Shown piece after piece: positions 53,201-63,164 of a DNA stretch of 64,000 bases; within the stretch, counting starts at the first letter, position 1, and the number at the start of each line of letters is the position of its first letter. The stretch covers positions 1-64,000 of the forward strand of contig JBBQHP010000021.1 of assembly GCA_038324085.1 (NCBI GenBank). The letters are read 5' to 3'. The notes beneath the pieces were generated by a model, which searched no databases, had not been told where the DNA came from, and worked only from the letters and a program-made list of their open reading frames with translations. Source of the stretch: Ga0077523 sp038324085 (GTDB lineage: Bacteria; Pseudomonadota; Gammaproteobacteria; Burkholderiales; Ga0077523). The translations under genes were made by a program, and so were the position numbers.

Positions 53201-56200
53201 AGCAGAACCCGCTCGATGCCGCCGCTATTTGCCTTGTTCACGTAGTCCTCGAGCCAGTCGGCGCCGAGCAGGTGTCGCGCGATCTCCACGACGATGTAGT
53301 CGGCATCGGTGCCGGCGTCGTCGTTGAAGCGGGCCAGGCCCTGGAGGCAGGACGGGCAGGACGTGAGGACCTTCACCGGTCCGTCGAAACCATCGGCGCG
53401 GACTGCACTCGCACCCTTGCGCATCTCCTCCTCCTTGCGAAAACGCACCTGCGTGGAGATGTCGGGCCGGGTCGCGGCCAGCGTGCCCGATTCACCGCAA
53501 CAACGGTCACTCAGCTTCACCTCGGTCGCCACGAGTTCCTGCACCACCTTCATCGGCTGGTGGGTCTTCATCGGCGAATGGCAGGGGTCGTGGTAGAGAT
53601 AGCGCACGCCCTGCAGCCCATTCAGCCGCACGCCCTTTTCCATCAGGTACTCGTGGATGTCGAGCAGCCGGCATCCGGGAAAGATCCGGTCGAATTCGTA
53701 CTTGGCCAGCTGATCCATGCACGTGCCGCACGACACGATCACGGTCTTGATGTCGAGATAGTTGAGCGTGTTCGCGACGCGGTGGAACAGCACGCGATTC
53801 TCGGTCGAGATCGCCTGCCCCTTCTCGGCTTCGCCCGCCGAAGTCTGCGGATAGCCGCAGCACAGATAGCCGGGCGGCAGAACGGTGATGGCACCGACGT
53901 GATAGAGCATGGCCTGGGTGGCCAGGCCCACCTGGCTGAACAGACGCTCCGAACCGCAGCCGGGGAAGTAGAAGACCGCATCCGATTCCTCGGTCACCCG
54001 ACCCGCGTCGCGGATCACCGGGACCATGTGCTTGTCCTCGATGTCGAGCAGCGCGCGCGCAGTCCGGCGCGGAACCGACTTCGGCATCGGCTTGTTGATG
54101 AAATGGATGACCTGGGCCTTCACGGCGGGTTTGCCGATCGTCGCGGGTGGCTGGCGCACCTGGGACTGGATGAGTCCGAACCGCTTCGCGACCGCGTGCG
54201 CCCCACGCTGCGCCTTGTAACCCCATTCGATCATCACGGTGCGCACCAGCTTGATGGTGGCGGGATCGGTCGCATTGAGAAACAGCATCGATGCCGCAGT
54301 GCCCGGGTTGAATTTCTTGCGGCCGTGCTTGCGCAGGAAGTTGCGCATCGCCATCGAGACGTCGCCGAAGTCGATGTCCACGGGGCAGGGATTGAGGCAC
54401 TTGTGGCAGACCGTGCAGTGATCGGCCACGTCCGAGAACTCGTCGAAATGCTGCAACGAGATGCCGCGCCGCGTCTGCTCCTCGTACAGGAAGGCCTCGA
54501 TCAGCAGCGACGTCGCGAGGATCTTGTTGCGGGGCGAATAGAGCAGGTTCGCGCGCGGGACGTGCGTCGCGCAAACGGGTTTGCACTTGCCGCAGCGCAG
54601 GCAGTCCTTGACGGAATCGGAGATGTGCCCGATCTCGCTCTGTTCGAGGATCAGGCTTTCCAGTTCGAGCAATCCGAACGAAGGCGTGTAGGCCTGCTCG
54701 AGATTGGCGCCGGGCAGCAGTTTGCCGCGATTGAAGTGGCCGTCGGGATCGATCGCTTCCTTGTAACGCCGGAATGCGTCGACTTCGCGCGGCTCGAGAT
54801 AATCGAGCTTGGTGATGCCGATACCGTGCTCGCCAGAGATCACCCCGCCCAGGGATTTCGCGAGCTTCATGATGCGTGCGACGGCGGTATTGGCCGTCTG
54901 CAGCATCGCGTAATCGTCCGAGTTGACCGGTATGTTGGTATGCACGTTGCCGTCGCCCGCATGCATGTGCAGGGCAACGAACACGCGTGCCCTGAGCACG
55001 CGCGCATGCGTCGCGTCGACGGCGGCACGGATCGGATCGAACGCGCGCCCGTCGAACAACTGCATCAACGGTTCGCGCACTTCGGTCTTCCACGACACGC
55101 GCTCGCTGTGATCCTGCAGTCGGGCAAACACCGTCCGGCCATCGCTTTCGGCGGGATCGTCGATGTGCTCGAGCAGCGTCCGCCAGCGCCGGCGCGTGCT
55201 GCTCAGGACGTCGCGCGCGGCTTCGGGCCGCCCGGCCAGCATCTCGGTCGCCGCGAGGGCTTCGCCCGAAGCGCTCACCGCAAGCTCGCCGGCGAAGAAC
55301 GCGTCCAGCTCGTCCAGCAGCGCCAGCTTGTTCGCGAGCGACAGTTCGATGTTGATGCGCTCGATGCCCTCGGAGTACTCGCCGAGACGCTCGAGCGGAA
55401 TGACCACGTCCTCGTTGATCTTGAATGCGTTGGTGTGCTTCGCGATCGCGGCGGTGCGGGCGCGATCGAGCCAGAACTTGCGTCTGGTCTCTGCCGATAC
55501 GGCAATGAAGCCTTCCGCGCCGCGCGCATTGGCGATCCGCACGATCTGCGAAGCGGCCTCCCCGGCCGCGCGTTCGTCATCGCCGGCGATGTCCGCGAGC
55601 AGCACCATCTTGGGCCGCGCGCCGCGCTTCGCCTTCGTGGCATAGCCGACGGCCTTGACGTAGCGCTCGTCGAGATGTTCCAGCCCGGCCAATACCGCGT
55701 CCGGGTGGCCATCCATGTACGACTTGATCTCGACGATCGAGGGCACGGCGTCGCGCACCTGCCCGAAGAACTCCAGGCACACGGTGCGCACGTGGGCCGG
55801 CATGCGATGCAGGATGAAGGTCGCGCCGGAGATGAGCCCGTCGCAGCCTTCCTTCTGGATGCCGGGCAGGCCGGCCAGGAACTTGTCGGTGACATCCTTG
55901 CCCAGCCCCTGCTTGCGGAACGATCGGCCCGGGATTTCCATCACGACCGCTTCGCCCTGGGGGGTCCGTCCGTCGGCGCGCAACCGCTGGACGGAAAAGC
56001 GCGCGGTTTCGACGTCATGGATCTTGCCGAGATTGTGGTCCAGGCGGGTCACTTCGATCCGGTTGCCGTCGACATCGACCATCCGCCACGAAACGAGATT
56101 GTCGAGCGCAGTGCCCCAGAGCACGGCCTTCTTGCCACCCGCGTTCATTGCCACGTTGCCGCCGATGCATGACGCATCGGCAGAGGTCGGATCGACCGCG

Positions 56201-57009
56201 AACACGAGCCCCGCGGCTTCGGCCGCTTCCATCACCCGGCGCGTCACGACGCCCGCGCCGCAGCGTATGACGGGGACCAGATCCTCCACGCCCGGCAAAT
56301 GGACGCGCTCGATCGGGTTGAAACGATCGAGCTTCTCGGTGTTGATCACGGCGGCCAACGGCGTGAGCGGAACGGCGCCGCCGGTATAGCCGGTGCCCCC
56401 GCCTCGCGGAATGATGGTGAGGCCCAGTTCGATGCACGCCCGCACCAGGGGTGCCAGCTCGTCCTCGTCGTCAGGATAGAGCACGACGAACGGATACTCG
56501 ACGCGCCAGTCGGTCGCGTCGGTGACGTGCGATACCCGCGCAAGCCCGTCGAACGCGATGTTGTCGCGCCGGGTGACCGGGCCGAGGCGGCGCAATACCT
56601 TGCGGCGCAGCTCCGCCGTGCTGTCGAAGCTCGTGGCGAATGCGTCGACGGCCTTGTGCGCGGCGATGAGCAATTCGCTCACGCGCGCATCGTCGCTGTC
56701 CTGGCGCGACTCGATCTCGTGTACCCGATGGCGAAGCGCCTCGATCAATGCGGCGCGACGCCTGCGGTTGCCGAGCAGATCGTCCTGCAGGTACGGGTTG
56801 CGGTTGACGACCCAGATGTCGCCCAGAACCTCGTAGAGCATGCGCGCGGAGCGACCGGTGCGACGTTGCGCACGCAGCTCCTCGACCAGCGCCCAGCAGC
56901 GCGGACCGAGCAGGCGGATAACGATCTCGCGGTCCGAGAACGACGTGTAGTTGTAGGGGATTTCGCGCAGCCGCGGCGCAAGGGCGGGGGCGAGGTCGAG
57001 CGGATTCAT
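53197..57009 (-). CDS. Giant FAD-binding oxidoreductase with Fe-S and CCG domains (DUF3683-type)
   Basis: A 1270-residue protein. N-terminal DUF3683-like region about 1-135 (REIPYNYTSFSDREIVIRLLG), an FAD-binding PCMH domain about 165-345 (IPRGGGTGYTGGAVPLT), an FAD-oxidase C-terminal part to about 750, and two [4Fe-4S] ferredoxin motifs near 800 (CLRCGKCKPVC) and 863 (CTVCHKCLNPCP). Two CCG domains follow (CCGYPQ near 1050, CCGESG near 1170), as in GlcD/GlcF, Dld and heterodisulfide-reductase-like enzymes. This is in effect a GlcD-GlcF fusion, likely an FAD-linked 2-hydroxyacid dehydrogenase feeding electrons to the quinone pool. The substrate is not known. Confidence 0.9.
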   Translation of the reverse strand: MNPLDLAPALAPRLREIPYNYTSFSDREIVIRLLGPRCWALVEELRAQRRTGRSARMLYEVLGDIWVVNRNPYLQDDLLGNRRRRAALIEALRHRVHEIESRQDSDDARVSELLIAAHKAVDAFATSFDSTAELRRKVLRRLGPVTRRDNIAFDGLARVSHVTDATDWRVEYPFVVLYPDDEDELAPLVRACIELGLTIIPRGGGTGYTGGAVPLTPLAAVINTEKLDRFNPIERVHLPGVEDLVPVIRCGAGVVTRRVMEAAEAAGLVFAVDPTSADASCIGGNVAMNAGGKKAVLWGTALDNLVSWRMVDVDGNRIEVTRLDHNLGKIHDVETARFSVQRLRADGRTPQGEAVVMEIPGRSFRKQGLGKDVTDKFLAGLPGIQKEGCDGLISGATFILHRMPAHVRTVCLEFFGQVRDAVPSIVEIKSYMDGHPDAVLAGLEHLDERYVKAVGYATKAKRGARPKMVLLADIAGDDERAAGEAASQIVRIANARGAEGFIAVSAETRRKFWLDRARTAAIAKHTNAFKINEDVVIPLERLGEYSEGIERINIELSLANKLALLDELDAFFAGELAVSASGEALAATEMLAGRPEAARDVLSSTRRRWRTLLEHIDDPAESDGRTVFARLQDHSERVSWKTEVREPLMQLFDGRAFDPIRAAVDATHARVLRARVFVALHMHAGDGNVHTNIPVNSDDYAMLQTANTAVARIMKLAKSLGGVISGEHGIGITKLDYLEPREVDAFRRYKEAIDPDGHFNRGKLLPGANLEQAYTPSFGLLELESLILEQSEIGHISDSVKDCLRCGKCKPVCATHVPRANLLYSPRNKILATSLLIEAFLYEEQTRRGISLQHFDEFSDVADHCTVCHKCLNPCPVDIDFGDVSMAMRNFLRKHGRKKFNPGTAASMLFLNATDPATIKLVRTVMIEWGYKAQRGAHAVAKRFGLIQSQVRQPPATIGKPAVKAQVIHFINKPMPKSVPRRTARALLDIEDKHMVPVIRDAGRVTEESDAVFYFPGCGSERLFSQVGLATQAMLYHVGAITVLPPGYLCCGYPQTSAGEAEKGQAISTENRVLFHRVANTLNYLDIKTVIVSCGTCMDQLAKYEFDRIFPGCRLLDIHEYLMEKGVRLNGLQGVRYLYHDPCHSPMKTHQPMKVVQELVATEVKLSDRCCGESGTLAATRPDISTQVRFRKEEEMRKGASAVRADGFDGPVKVLTSCPSCLQGLARFNDDAGTDADYIVVEIARHLLGADWLEDYVNKANSGGIERVLL

Positions 57010-57066
57010 GGGTGCTGCGGTTCCGGATGGCGGCGGCGAGTGTACCGCAGGGCTCGCGACGCGATG

Positions 57067-57753
57067 CTACGGCACCATCGTGCCGAACACCTTCTTGACG
57101 AGGCGCTTGCCCGATTCGAGCGGATCGGCGCGGATCGCCTGTTCCTCCGTCGCAAGCGTGGTGAACAGGCCGTCGAGCGCCTTGCGGGTGACGTAGGAGT
57201 CGAGGTTGGCATCCTCCTCGCGCAGCAGTCCGAACGCGACTCCCTTGCTGGCGAACTTGTTGTAGTACTCCGCGAGCTTGAGCCGCTTGGTCTCGCGGGC
57301 AACGATGGGCTGGATGCGCTGCACGAGCTGTTCGGTGCTCCGGTCCCGGAAATACTGCGTCGCCGCGTCGTTCGGGCCGGTCAGGATCTTCTTGGCGTCG
57401 TCGATGCTGAGCATGCGCACGGTCCTCACGAGCACGGCCTTGGCCTCGGGCACGGCCTGCTCGGCGGCACGGTTCATGGTCGCGATCAGTTCGTCCGATT
57501 GCTTGCCCATGCCGAACTTGCGCATGATCGAATCGACCTTTTCGAGGGATTCGGGCAGCGGGATGCGGACCGCTTCGTTGCCCATGAAACCGTTCTCCTG
57601 GCCGAGCTTCACCACGGCATTGCCCACGCCCAGTTCGAGGGCCTCGCGCAGGCCGCGCGCCACTTCCGAATCGCGCAATTCGGACAAGGTGACTGCAGGG
57701 GCGGCCTGGGCGAAAAGCAGGCTGGAGACCACGATCGCGGTGCGGAGGTTCAT
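57067..57753 (-). CDS. DUF4197 domain protein (secreted)
   Basis: 228 residues with a signal peptide (MNLRTAIVVSSLLFAQAAPAV) and a DUF4197 domain: LREALELGVGNAVVKLGQENGFMGNEAVRIPLPE, KKILTGPNDAATQYFRDRSTEQL and the C-terminal RKALDGLFTTLATEEQAIR. The family is widespread in Gram-negatives with unknown function. ATG 57753. It is divergent from the LysR gene and 57 bases upstream of the FAD/Fe-S gene on the same strand. Confidence 0.88.
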   Translation of the reverse strand: MNLRTAIVVSSLLFAQAAPAVTLSELRDSEVARGLREALELGVGNAVVKLGQENGFMGNEAVRIPLPESLEKVDSIMRKFGMGKQSDELIATMNRAAEQAVPEAKAVLVRTVRMLSIDDAKKILTGPNDAATQYFRDRSTEQLVQRIQPIVARETKRLKLAEYYNKFASKGVAFGLLREEDANLDSYVTRKALDGLFTTLATEEQAIRADPLESGKRLVKKVFGTMVP

Positions 57754-57905
57754 TCGGGTGGCGATGCGGAAGAGGGAGGAGAAGCATAGTCCCCCCATGC
57801 GGGGCGCCGCAAACCGCGCGGCGTCGATTCCGCCGGAACCCCCGCGTCCCGGCGCTGACCAACCGGCATCCATGATCCGTTCACGACTGTGATACTTTCC
57901 AGACC

Positions 57906-58865
57906 ATGATCACGACACGCATTCGCCCCGGCATGCATGTCACGCTGCGGCAGTTGAAGGTGTTCCAGGCAGTCGCGCGGCAACTGAGCTTCACCCGGGC
58001 CGCCGATGTCCTGTCGCTTTCGCAATCCACCGTTTCGACGCAGGTGAAGCAGCTCGCCGACATTGTCGGGCAACCGCTTCTCGAACAGACCGGCAGGCGG
58101 CTCAGGCTCACGGAAATCGGGCTGGACCTCGAACGCACCTGCGACGAAATGTTCAGCGCCTGGGACCGGTTCGAAGCGACGGCGGGCGACATGAGGCGAC
58201 TGGAGAAAGGCTGCCTGCGACTCGCCTGCATCACCGCGGCCGGGTCGTTCCTGCCGAGGCTGCTCACGGGGTTCCGCGACCGTTACCCGGCGATCGAGGT
58301 CAGGCTCGAGGTCGCGCCTCGCGAGCGGATCATGGAACGGCTTGCGCGCGGCGAGGACGATCTCTACGTGATGACCCAGCCGCCGCGCCAGTTCGACATC
58401 GCCGCGCATCCTTTCCTCGATAACCCGCTCATAGCGGTCGCCGCCGAAGGTCATGCGCTGGCGGGCAAGCGGCGCATATCGCTCGCTCGCCTCGCCCGTG
58501 AACCGTGGCTGCTGCGCGAACGCGGTTCCGGCACCCGTCTCGCCACCGAGCGTCATCTCCGCGAACATGGCATCGAACTGACGGCCAAGGTGGAGATCGA
58601 CTCCGACGAGGCGATCCTGCGGGCTGTCGCGGCGGGTCAGGGCGTGACCATTCTGGCGCAGTCCGCCCTCGAGGCGATGGGTGGGCGGGTTGCCGTGCTC
58701 GATGTCGATGCGCTTCCGATCCCGTGCGCCTGGCATGTGGTTCACCCGGGCCGGCAACTGTCGGTCGTCGCCCGGACGTTTCTCGGCTATCTGGAACAGG
58801 AAGCCGTCCGCCGATTTCCGACCCGGGTCGAACCGACGGTAACGAAACTTGCCGCGCGGGCCTGA
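57906..58865 (+). CDS. LysR-family transcriptional regulator
   Basis: A 319-residue LTTR. The N-terminal winged helix covers about 10-70 (TLRQLKVFQAVARQLSFTRAADVLSLSQSTVSTQVKQLAD), followed by the effector domain with two lobes (LPRLLTGFRDRYPAIEVRLEV and AVAAGQGVTILAQSA). The overall pattern resembles CbbR-like LTTRs, but no target can be named. ATG 57906 has no strong ribosome site; ATG 57933 is an alternative that fits the domain start. It overlaps the ABC gene by 17 bases. Confidence 0.9.
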   Translation: MITTRIRPGMHVTLRQLKVFQAVARQLSFTRAADVLSLSQSTVSTQVKQLADIVGQPLLEQTGRRLRLTEIGLDLERTCDEMFSAWDRFEATAGDMRRLEKGCLRLACITAAGSFLPRLLTGFRDRYPAIEVRLEVAPRERIMERLARGEDDLYVMTQPPRQFDIAAHPFLDNPLIAVAAEGHALAGKRRISLARLAREPWLLRERGSGTRLATERHLREHGIELTAKVEIDSDEAILRAVAAGQGVTILAQSALEAMGGRVAVLDVDALPIPCAWHVVHPGRQLSVVARTFLGYLEQEAVRRFPTRVEPTVTKLAARA

Positions 58866-60789
58866 GCGCATTCCGGGATTAGCCGGGATCCTGCGACTGT
58901 TCGAGTCGTTCGTCCGTGGCACCGCGGTGCCCCCTGGCACCGTCACCCCGCCGTCCGGGCCACCCAGCGGACTGTGGGCCTTCTACCGGCATTTCCTGCG
59001 CCAGCATCCGCGCGTCTACGCCGGCATGCTCGCCGCGAGCCTGTGCGTGGCATTGCTCGACACGGTGGTGCCGCTATTCATCGGACGGCTCGTCGGCCTC
59101 ATGACGGCACCCGATCCGGTCACCGCGCTGGCCGCAAGTGGCGCGGCGCTGACCTTGCTCGCGCTCCTTTTCCTGATCGCGCGCCCGTGCGCGATCTTCG
59201 TCGATTGCCTGATGCGCCTGAACGCCGTGCTTCCGGGCATCACGACCGAGATCCGCTGGCAGAACCACTGGCACGTGGTCCGGCAGTCGTGGAACTTCTT
59301 CCAGAACGATTTCGCCGGGCGCATCGCGAACCGGGTGATGAACACGGCCAACTCCCTGCGTGAGAGCGTCGTGTCCAGCATCCGCGCCATCTGGTACATC
59401 TCCGTCTATGGCATCTCCGCGCTGATCGTGATGCTGTCGTCGCACCCGGTGCTCGCGGTTCCGACGATCGTGTGGATGATCGGCTACGGCCTTTTCCTGC
59501 GCGCGTTCGTCCCGCGCATGCGGGACTTTTCCCGGGCCAGCTCCGAGGCCCGCTCGCAGGTGATGGGGCGCGTGGTCGACAGCTATACCAACATCCTCAC
59601 CGTGAAGCTGTTTGCGCGGGCGCGGGACGAAGACCAGCATGTCCGCGAGAGTCTCGATATCCACGAAGCCCGCATGCGGGCGCACATGCGCTGGAGCACG
59701 CTGTTCGTGAGCACGCTCGCGGTGATGAACACATTGCTCGTCGCCAGCACCGCGCTGCTGGGGGGATGGCTCTGGTACCACGGCCAGGCCGATCCGGCCG
59801 TGGTCGCCACCGCGATTCCGCTGGCGTGGCAGATCGCCAACATGGCCGGCTGGGTCAGCTGGGAAGTGAGCGGCATCTTCGAGAACGTCGGCGTGGTCCA
59901 GGAAGGCATGGACAGCATCGCCCGCCCGCTCACCCTGGTCGATGCGCCGGACGCCTCGAGCTTGCTGGTCGCGCGCGGCGAGGTCCGCTTCGATGCGGTG
60001 CGTTTCAGCTATGGCCGGCCCGACGAGCCGGCCGCGATCGTGTTGCGCGATCTCGATCTCGTGGTGCAGCCGGGGGAGCGCGTGGGTCTGGTGGGGCGCA
60101 GCGGTGCCGGCAAGTCCACGTTGGTCAATCTGCTCCTGCGGTTTCACGACGTCGAACGTGGCGCCATCCTCGTGGACGGCCAGGATATCCGCGGCGTGAC
60201 GCAGGAAAGCCTGCGTGGCGCGATCGGCGTCGTCACCCAGGATACTTCGCTGCTGCACCGATCCATCGCGGACAACATCCGCTACGGCTGCCCCGAGGCA
60301 ACGCAGCCGGAGATCGAATCCGCGGCGCGGCGCGCCCACGCGCACGAGTTCATCCTCGGCCTGCGCGACTGGAAGGATCGCACCGGCTACGATGCTCACG
60401 CGGGCGAGCGTGGCGTGAAGCTCTCCGGCGGCCAGCGCCAGCGGGTCGCACTGGCCCGCGTGATCCTCAAGAATGCCCCGATCCTGGTCCTGGACGAAGC
60501 GACCTCCGCGCTCGATTCCGAGATCGAGGCCGCGATCCAGGAGCAGCTCGACACGCTGATGGAAGGCAAGACCGTCATCGCGATCGCGCATCGACTGAGC
60601 ACGATCGCCCGCATGGACCGCCTGATCGTGCTCGATCGGGGCAAGGTGGTGGAAACGGGGTCCCATGCCCGCCTGCTGGCGGCGAACGGACTCTACGCGC
60701 AGTTGTGGGCGCGCCAGTCCGGGGGGTTCCTCGGACACGAACTCGAAGCGGGCGCAGCCGACCCGGGCCGTGCGGTGGGACTCGTCTGA
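58849..60789 (+). CDS. ABC exporter, fused membrane and ATPase domains
   Basis: A half-transporter of about 646 residues. A six-helix membrane domain (about 45-330; NDFAGRIANRVMNTANSLRESVVSS is an exporter coupling region) is followed by an ATPase domain with Walker A GRSGAGKST, signature LSGGQRQRVALARV, Walker B ILVLDEATSALD and H-loop IAHRLSTI. MsbA/MdlB-type; the substrate is unknown. The start is uncertain: TTG 58849 overlaps the LysR gene, and the family usually begins a little later at the (M)LRLFE segment. Confidence 0.9.
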   Translation: MPRGPERIPGLAGILRLFESFVRGTAVPPGTVTPPSGPPSGLWAFYRHFLRQHPRVYAGMLAASLCVALLDTVVPLFIGRLVGLMTAPDPVTALAASGAALTLLALLFLIARPCAIFVDCLMRLNAVLPGITTEIRWQNHWHVVRQSWNFFQNDFAGRIANRVMNTANSLRESVVSSIRAIWYISVYGISALIVMLSSHPVLAVPTIVWMIGYGLFLRAFVPRMRDFSRASSEARSQVMGRVVDSYTNILTVKLFARARDEDQHVRESLDIHEARMRAHMRWSTLFVSTLAVMNTLLVASTALLGGWLWYHGQADPAVVATAIPLAWQIANMAGWVSWEVSGIFENVGVVQEGMDSIARPLTLVDAPDASSLLVARGEVRFDAVRFSYGRPDEPAAIVLRDLDLVVQPGERVGLVGRSGAGKSTLVNLLLRFHDVERGAILVDGQDIRGVTQESLRGAIGVVTQDTSLLHRSIADNIRYGCPEATQPEIESAARRAHAHEFILGLRDWKDRTGYDAHAGERGVKLSGGQRQRVALARVILKNAPILVLDEATSALDSEIEAAIQEQLDTLMEGKTVIAIAHRLSTIARMDRLIVLDRGKVVETGSHARLLAANGLYAQLWARQSGGFLGHELEAGAADPGRAVGLV

Positions 60790-60850
60790 TCGCGGGCGAG
60801 CAACGTCGAAAGTTTCCGAAATCGAAGCGATCCAGCGAGGAGAATCCCGG

Positions 60851-61867
60851 ATGCATGCACATCGGTTCGTTGCCACAACCGCTCTCCTGTTCGCGGCGAC
60901 TGCGCTGTCGCACGCGCAGACCCAGGCCACCTACGGCCCCGAACTCGAAGGCTTCGATTACCCCTACCCCGTGCAGCGCTACACGTTCGAGTCCCAACGC
61001 CAGAGCCTGGCGATGGCGTTCATGGACATCGCGCCCGAGCGACCCAACGGGCGGGTCGTGGTCCTCCTGCACGGCAAGAACTTCTGTGCGGCCACCTGGG
61101 AAGCGACCATCGCCCGTCTGGTCGAGGCGGGCTATCGCGTGGTTGCGCCCGACCAGATCGGCTTCTGCAAATCCACCAAGCCCGAACGCTACCAGTACTC
61201 CTTCGATCAGCTCGCGACCAACACCCGGGCGCTGCTCAGATCGCGCGGCATCGAACGCGCGACGATCCTGGGTCACTCCATGGGCGGCATGCTGGCCGCG
61301 CGCTATGCGCTCATGTTCCCCGACGCGGTCGATCGACTCGTGCTGGTCGATCCGATCGGGCTCGAGGACTGGCGGGCCGAGGGTGTGCCCTACGCCACGG
61401 TGGATCAGCTCTACGCAGCGCAGTTGCACACGACCGCCGAGACTCTCAAGAGCTATCAGCTGAAGTTCTACTACCACGGCAACTGGAAACCGCAGTACGA
61501 CCGGTGGGTTGCCATGACCGCGGGATTGTATGCCGGCAGCGGTCGCGAGCGGGTCGCGTGGAACCAGGCCTTGACCGCCGAAATGCTGTTCACGCAGCCG
61601 GTCGTGCATGAGTTCCCGAGGATCCGGGTACCGACCCTGCTGATCATCGGCGGGCTCGATCGCACCGCACCGGGTGCCAACCGCGCGCCCCCGGAAGTGG
61701 CAAGGCGCCTGGGGAACTATCCGGAACTGGGACGGCAGGCAGCGCGGACGATTCCGGACGCGAGACTGATCGAGTTTGCGGATCTGGGGCACTCGCCGCA
61801 GGTGGAAGCGCCGGAGCGGTTTCATGAGGCGCTGCTGCAGGTACTCTCCGCGGACGCGGAACACTGA
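60851..61867 (+). CDS. Secreted alpha/beta hydrolase
   Basis: 338 residues with a signal peptide (about 1-22, ending LSHAQ) and a classic alpha/beta hydrolase fold. Oxyanion HGKNF, nucleophile GHSMGG, acid in GGLDRTAPG and base His in LGHSPQVEAP are in order. A periplasmic esterase or dehalogenase-like enzyme is likely; the substrate cannot be inferred. GAGGAG precedes the ATG. It follows the ABC gene by 61 bases. Confidence 0.9.
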   Translation: MHAHRFVATTALLFAATALSHAQTQATYGPELEGFDYPYPVQRYTFESQRQSLAMAFMDIAPERPNGRVVVLLHGKNFCAATWEATIARLVEAGYRVVAPDQIGFCKSTKPERYQYSFDQLATNTRALLRSRGIERATILGHSMGGMLAARYALMFPDAVDRLVLVDPIGLEDWRAEGVPYATVDQLYAAQLHTTAETLKSYQLKFYYHGNWKPQYDRWVAMTAGLYAGSGRERVAWNQALTAEMLFTQPVVHEFPRIRVPTLLIIGGLDRTAPGANRAPPEVARRLGNYPELGRQAARTIPDARLIEFADLGHSPQVEAPERFHEALLQVLSADAEH

Positions 61868-62147
61868 CCCGCCTCGCCGTCTCTACTCCACCGCGTGGGC
61901 TGGCTCTAAGCCATGGACCCGGTCGAATTGGCCGGGCCCGCAGCGGTGTGGCTGAGCTTTGCGATCGCGGAGCCCGCGCCCTCCCTGGGCGTCGCAGTGA
62001 CGCCCTGCGGCGCGTGATCGAGGCCAGCTCGCGGGAGCGTCGTCGCGCGCATCGTCAGAGAGAATCCCGTGACCGGACGGCTCTTCCGGCGAGCCCATTT
62101 CGCGGCTAGCATGCGGGTCCATCCTGATCGAAGCAGCGAGGCACCCA

Positions 62148-62525
62148 ATGCAGGGCGATGCGCGGACGAGCGAGACTCACCTGGAGACACTTCGCAAACT
62201 CAATCAGGACTACATCCATTCGATAGCAACCTCCGACGTCGGTCGCTTCGAAGAAATCCTGGCCAAGGACTTTCTCAACAGCAATCCCGACGGCTCGCTC
62301 GTGAACCGGGCGGACTTCCTCTCCGGGATCGGTCGACTCGCGGCGGTTTCCAATCTCGCCTGCGAAGACGTGCGCATTCGTGTGATGGGGGAATTCGCCA
62401 TCATCCATGGGCGCACCACGTACCGGAAACCGACCGGCGACGCCGGCGCCGGGCGGTATACCGACATTTGGGCGTTGCAAGACGGGCAGTGGCTGTGCGT
62501 GGCTGCTCACGTTACCCGGGGCTGA
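62148..62525 (+). CDS. DUF4440 / SnoaL-like NTF2-fold protein
   Basis: A 125-residue cone-fold protein with LETLRKLNQDYIHSIATSDVGRFEEILAKDFLNSNPDGS and the C-terminal RYTDIWALQDGQWLCVAAHVTR, both typical of DUF4440. Members are enzymes or ligand binders; no partner is adjacent. Confidence 0.85.
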   Translation: MQGDARTSETHLETLRKLNQDYIHSIATSDVGRFEEILAKDFLNSNPDGSLVNRADFLSGIGRLAAVSNLACEDVRIRVMGEFAIIHGRTTYRKPTGDAGAGRYTDIWALQDGQWLCVAAHVTRG

Positions 62526-63164
62526 CGCACCCGCAGGTTGCGCGAGGTCGAAGAGTCCGCGCATGCGGTGAGCCCAGGCGCGCGGTGCGCGCGTCGGGTA
62601 CGGCAATGAGGTTCAGGGAATGCGGCGCGCGCCGAGCCATCTCGTCGGAGATCCCGGGCGCTTTGCGTGCGCCTCGTGACATGGCGTGCAGGTGATGCCG
62701 CGGCGGCAGGGTCCCGACATCTTCCGAAGGTCTCGTCGCAGGAGCGGTGCCCGCACTGGATCCGGACTGAGAACCGATTGATCATTATTTCCGGCGCGCC
62801 CGACAGGACGAATCAGGGCACTGGATCGAGGCCATCTCGGTCCCCTGAAGAGCGGGACACGACCGGTTGCCACCCGAGGCGCCCAAGAGAAGCGGACGTT
62901 TGTCGAGTTCGCAGCGTGGCCGGAATCGCTTCTGAACAAACTCGCGGTTCCCGGGCCGGTTGCGCCGTATGCTCCGAAGGACCGTTGCCTTGTGAAGCTG
63001 TGCCCGTTGCCTGATCCCGTTACCGTCCGGGTAAGAATGCAAGCCGGGAAAGTCGACGCAATCGCGAAATCGACAGTGCCCGCATCCGCGAAATGACGGA
63101 CCGTTAGACTCGGCCAGTCGACTCCCCAACCCTCGAGGAACTGCGACCGAAAGCAAGGCAGGAG
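62526..63164. other. Gene-free interval before the TIR gene
   Basis: About 640 bases, the longest stretch without a supported gene. Frames on both strands are Arg/Pro/Ser-rich and lack ribosome sites. A CTPCH-like string on the minus strand (near 62690) is probably chance. I could not find an IS remnant, att site or RNA gene. The bases just before 63165 include AGGAG, the ribosome site of the TIR gene. Confidence 0.5.

Noticed and set aside
59074..60930. 618-residue frame antisense to the ABC exporter
   Set aside because: No motifs; low-complexity His/Arg/Gln content typical of shadow frames.
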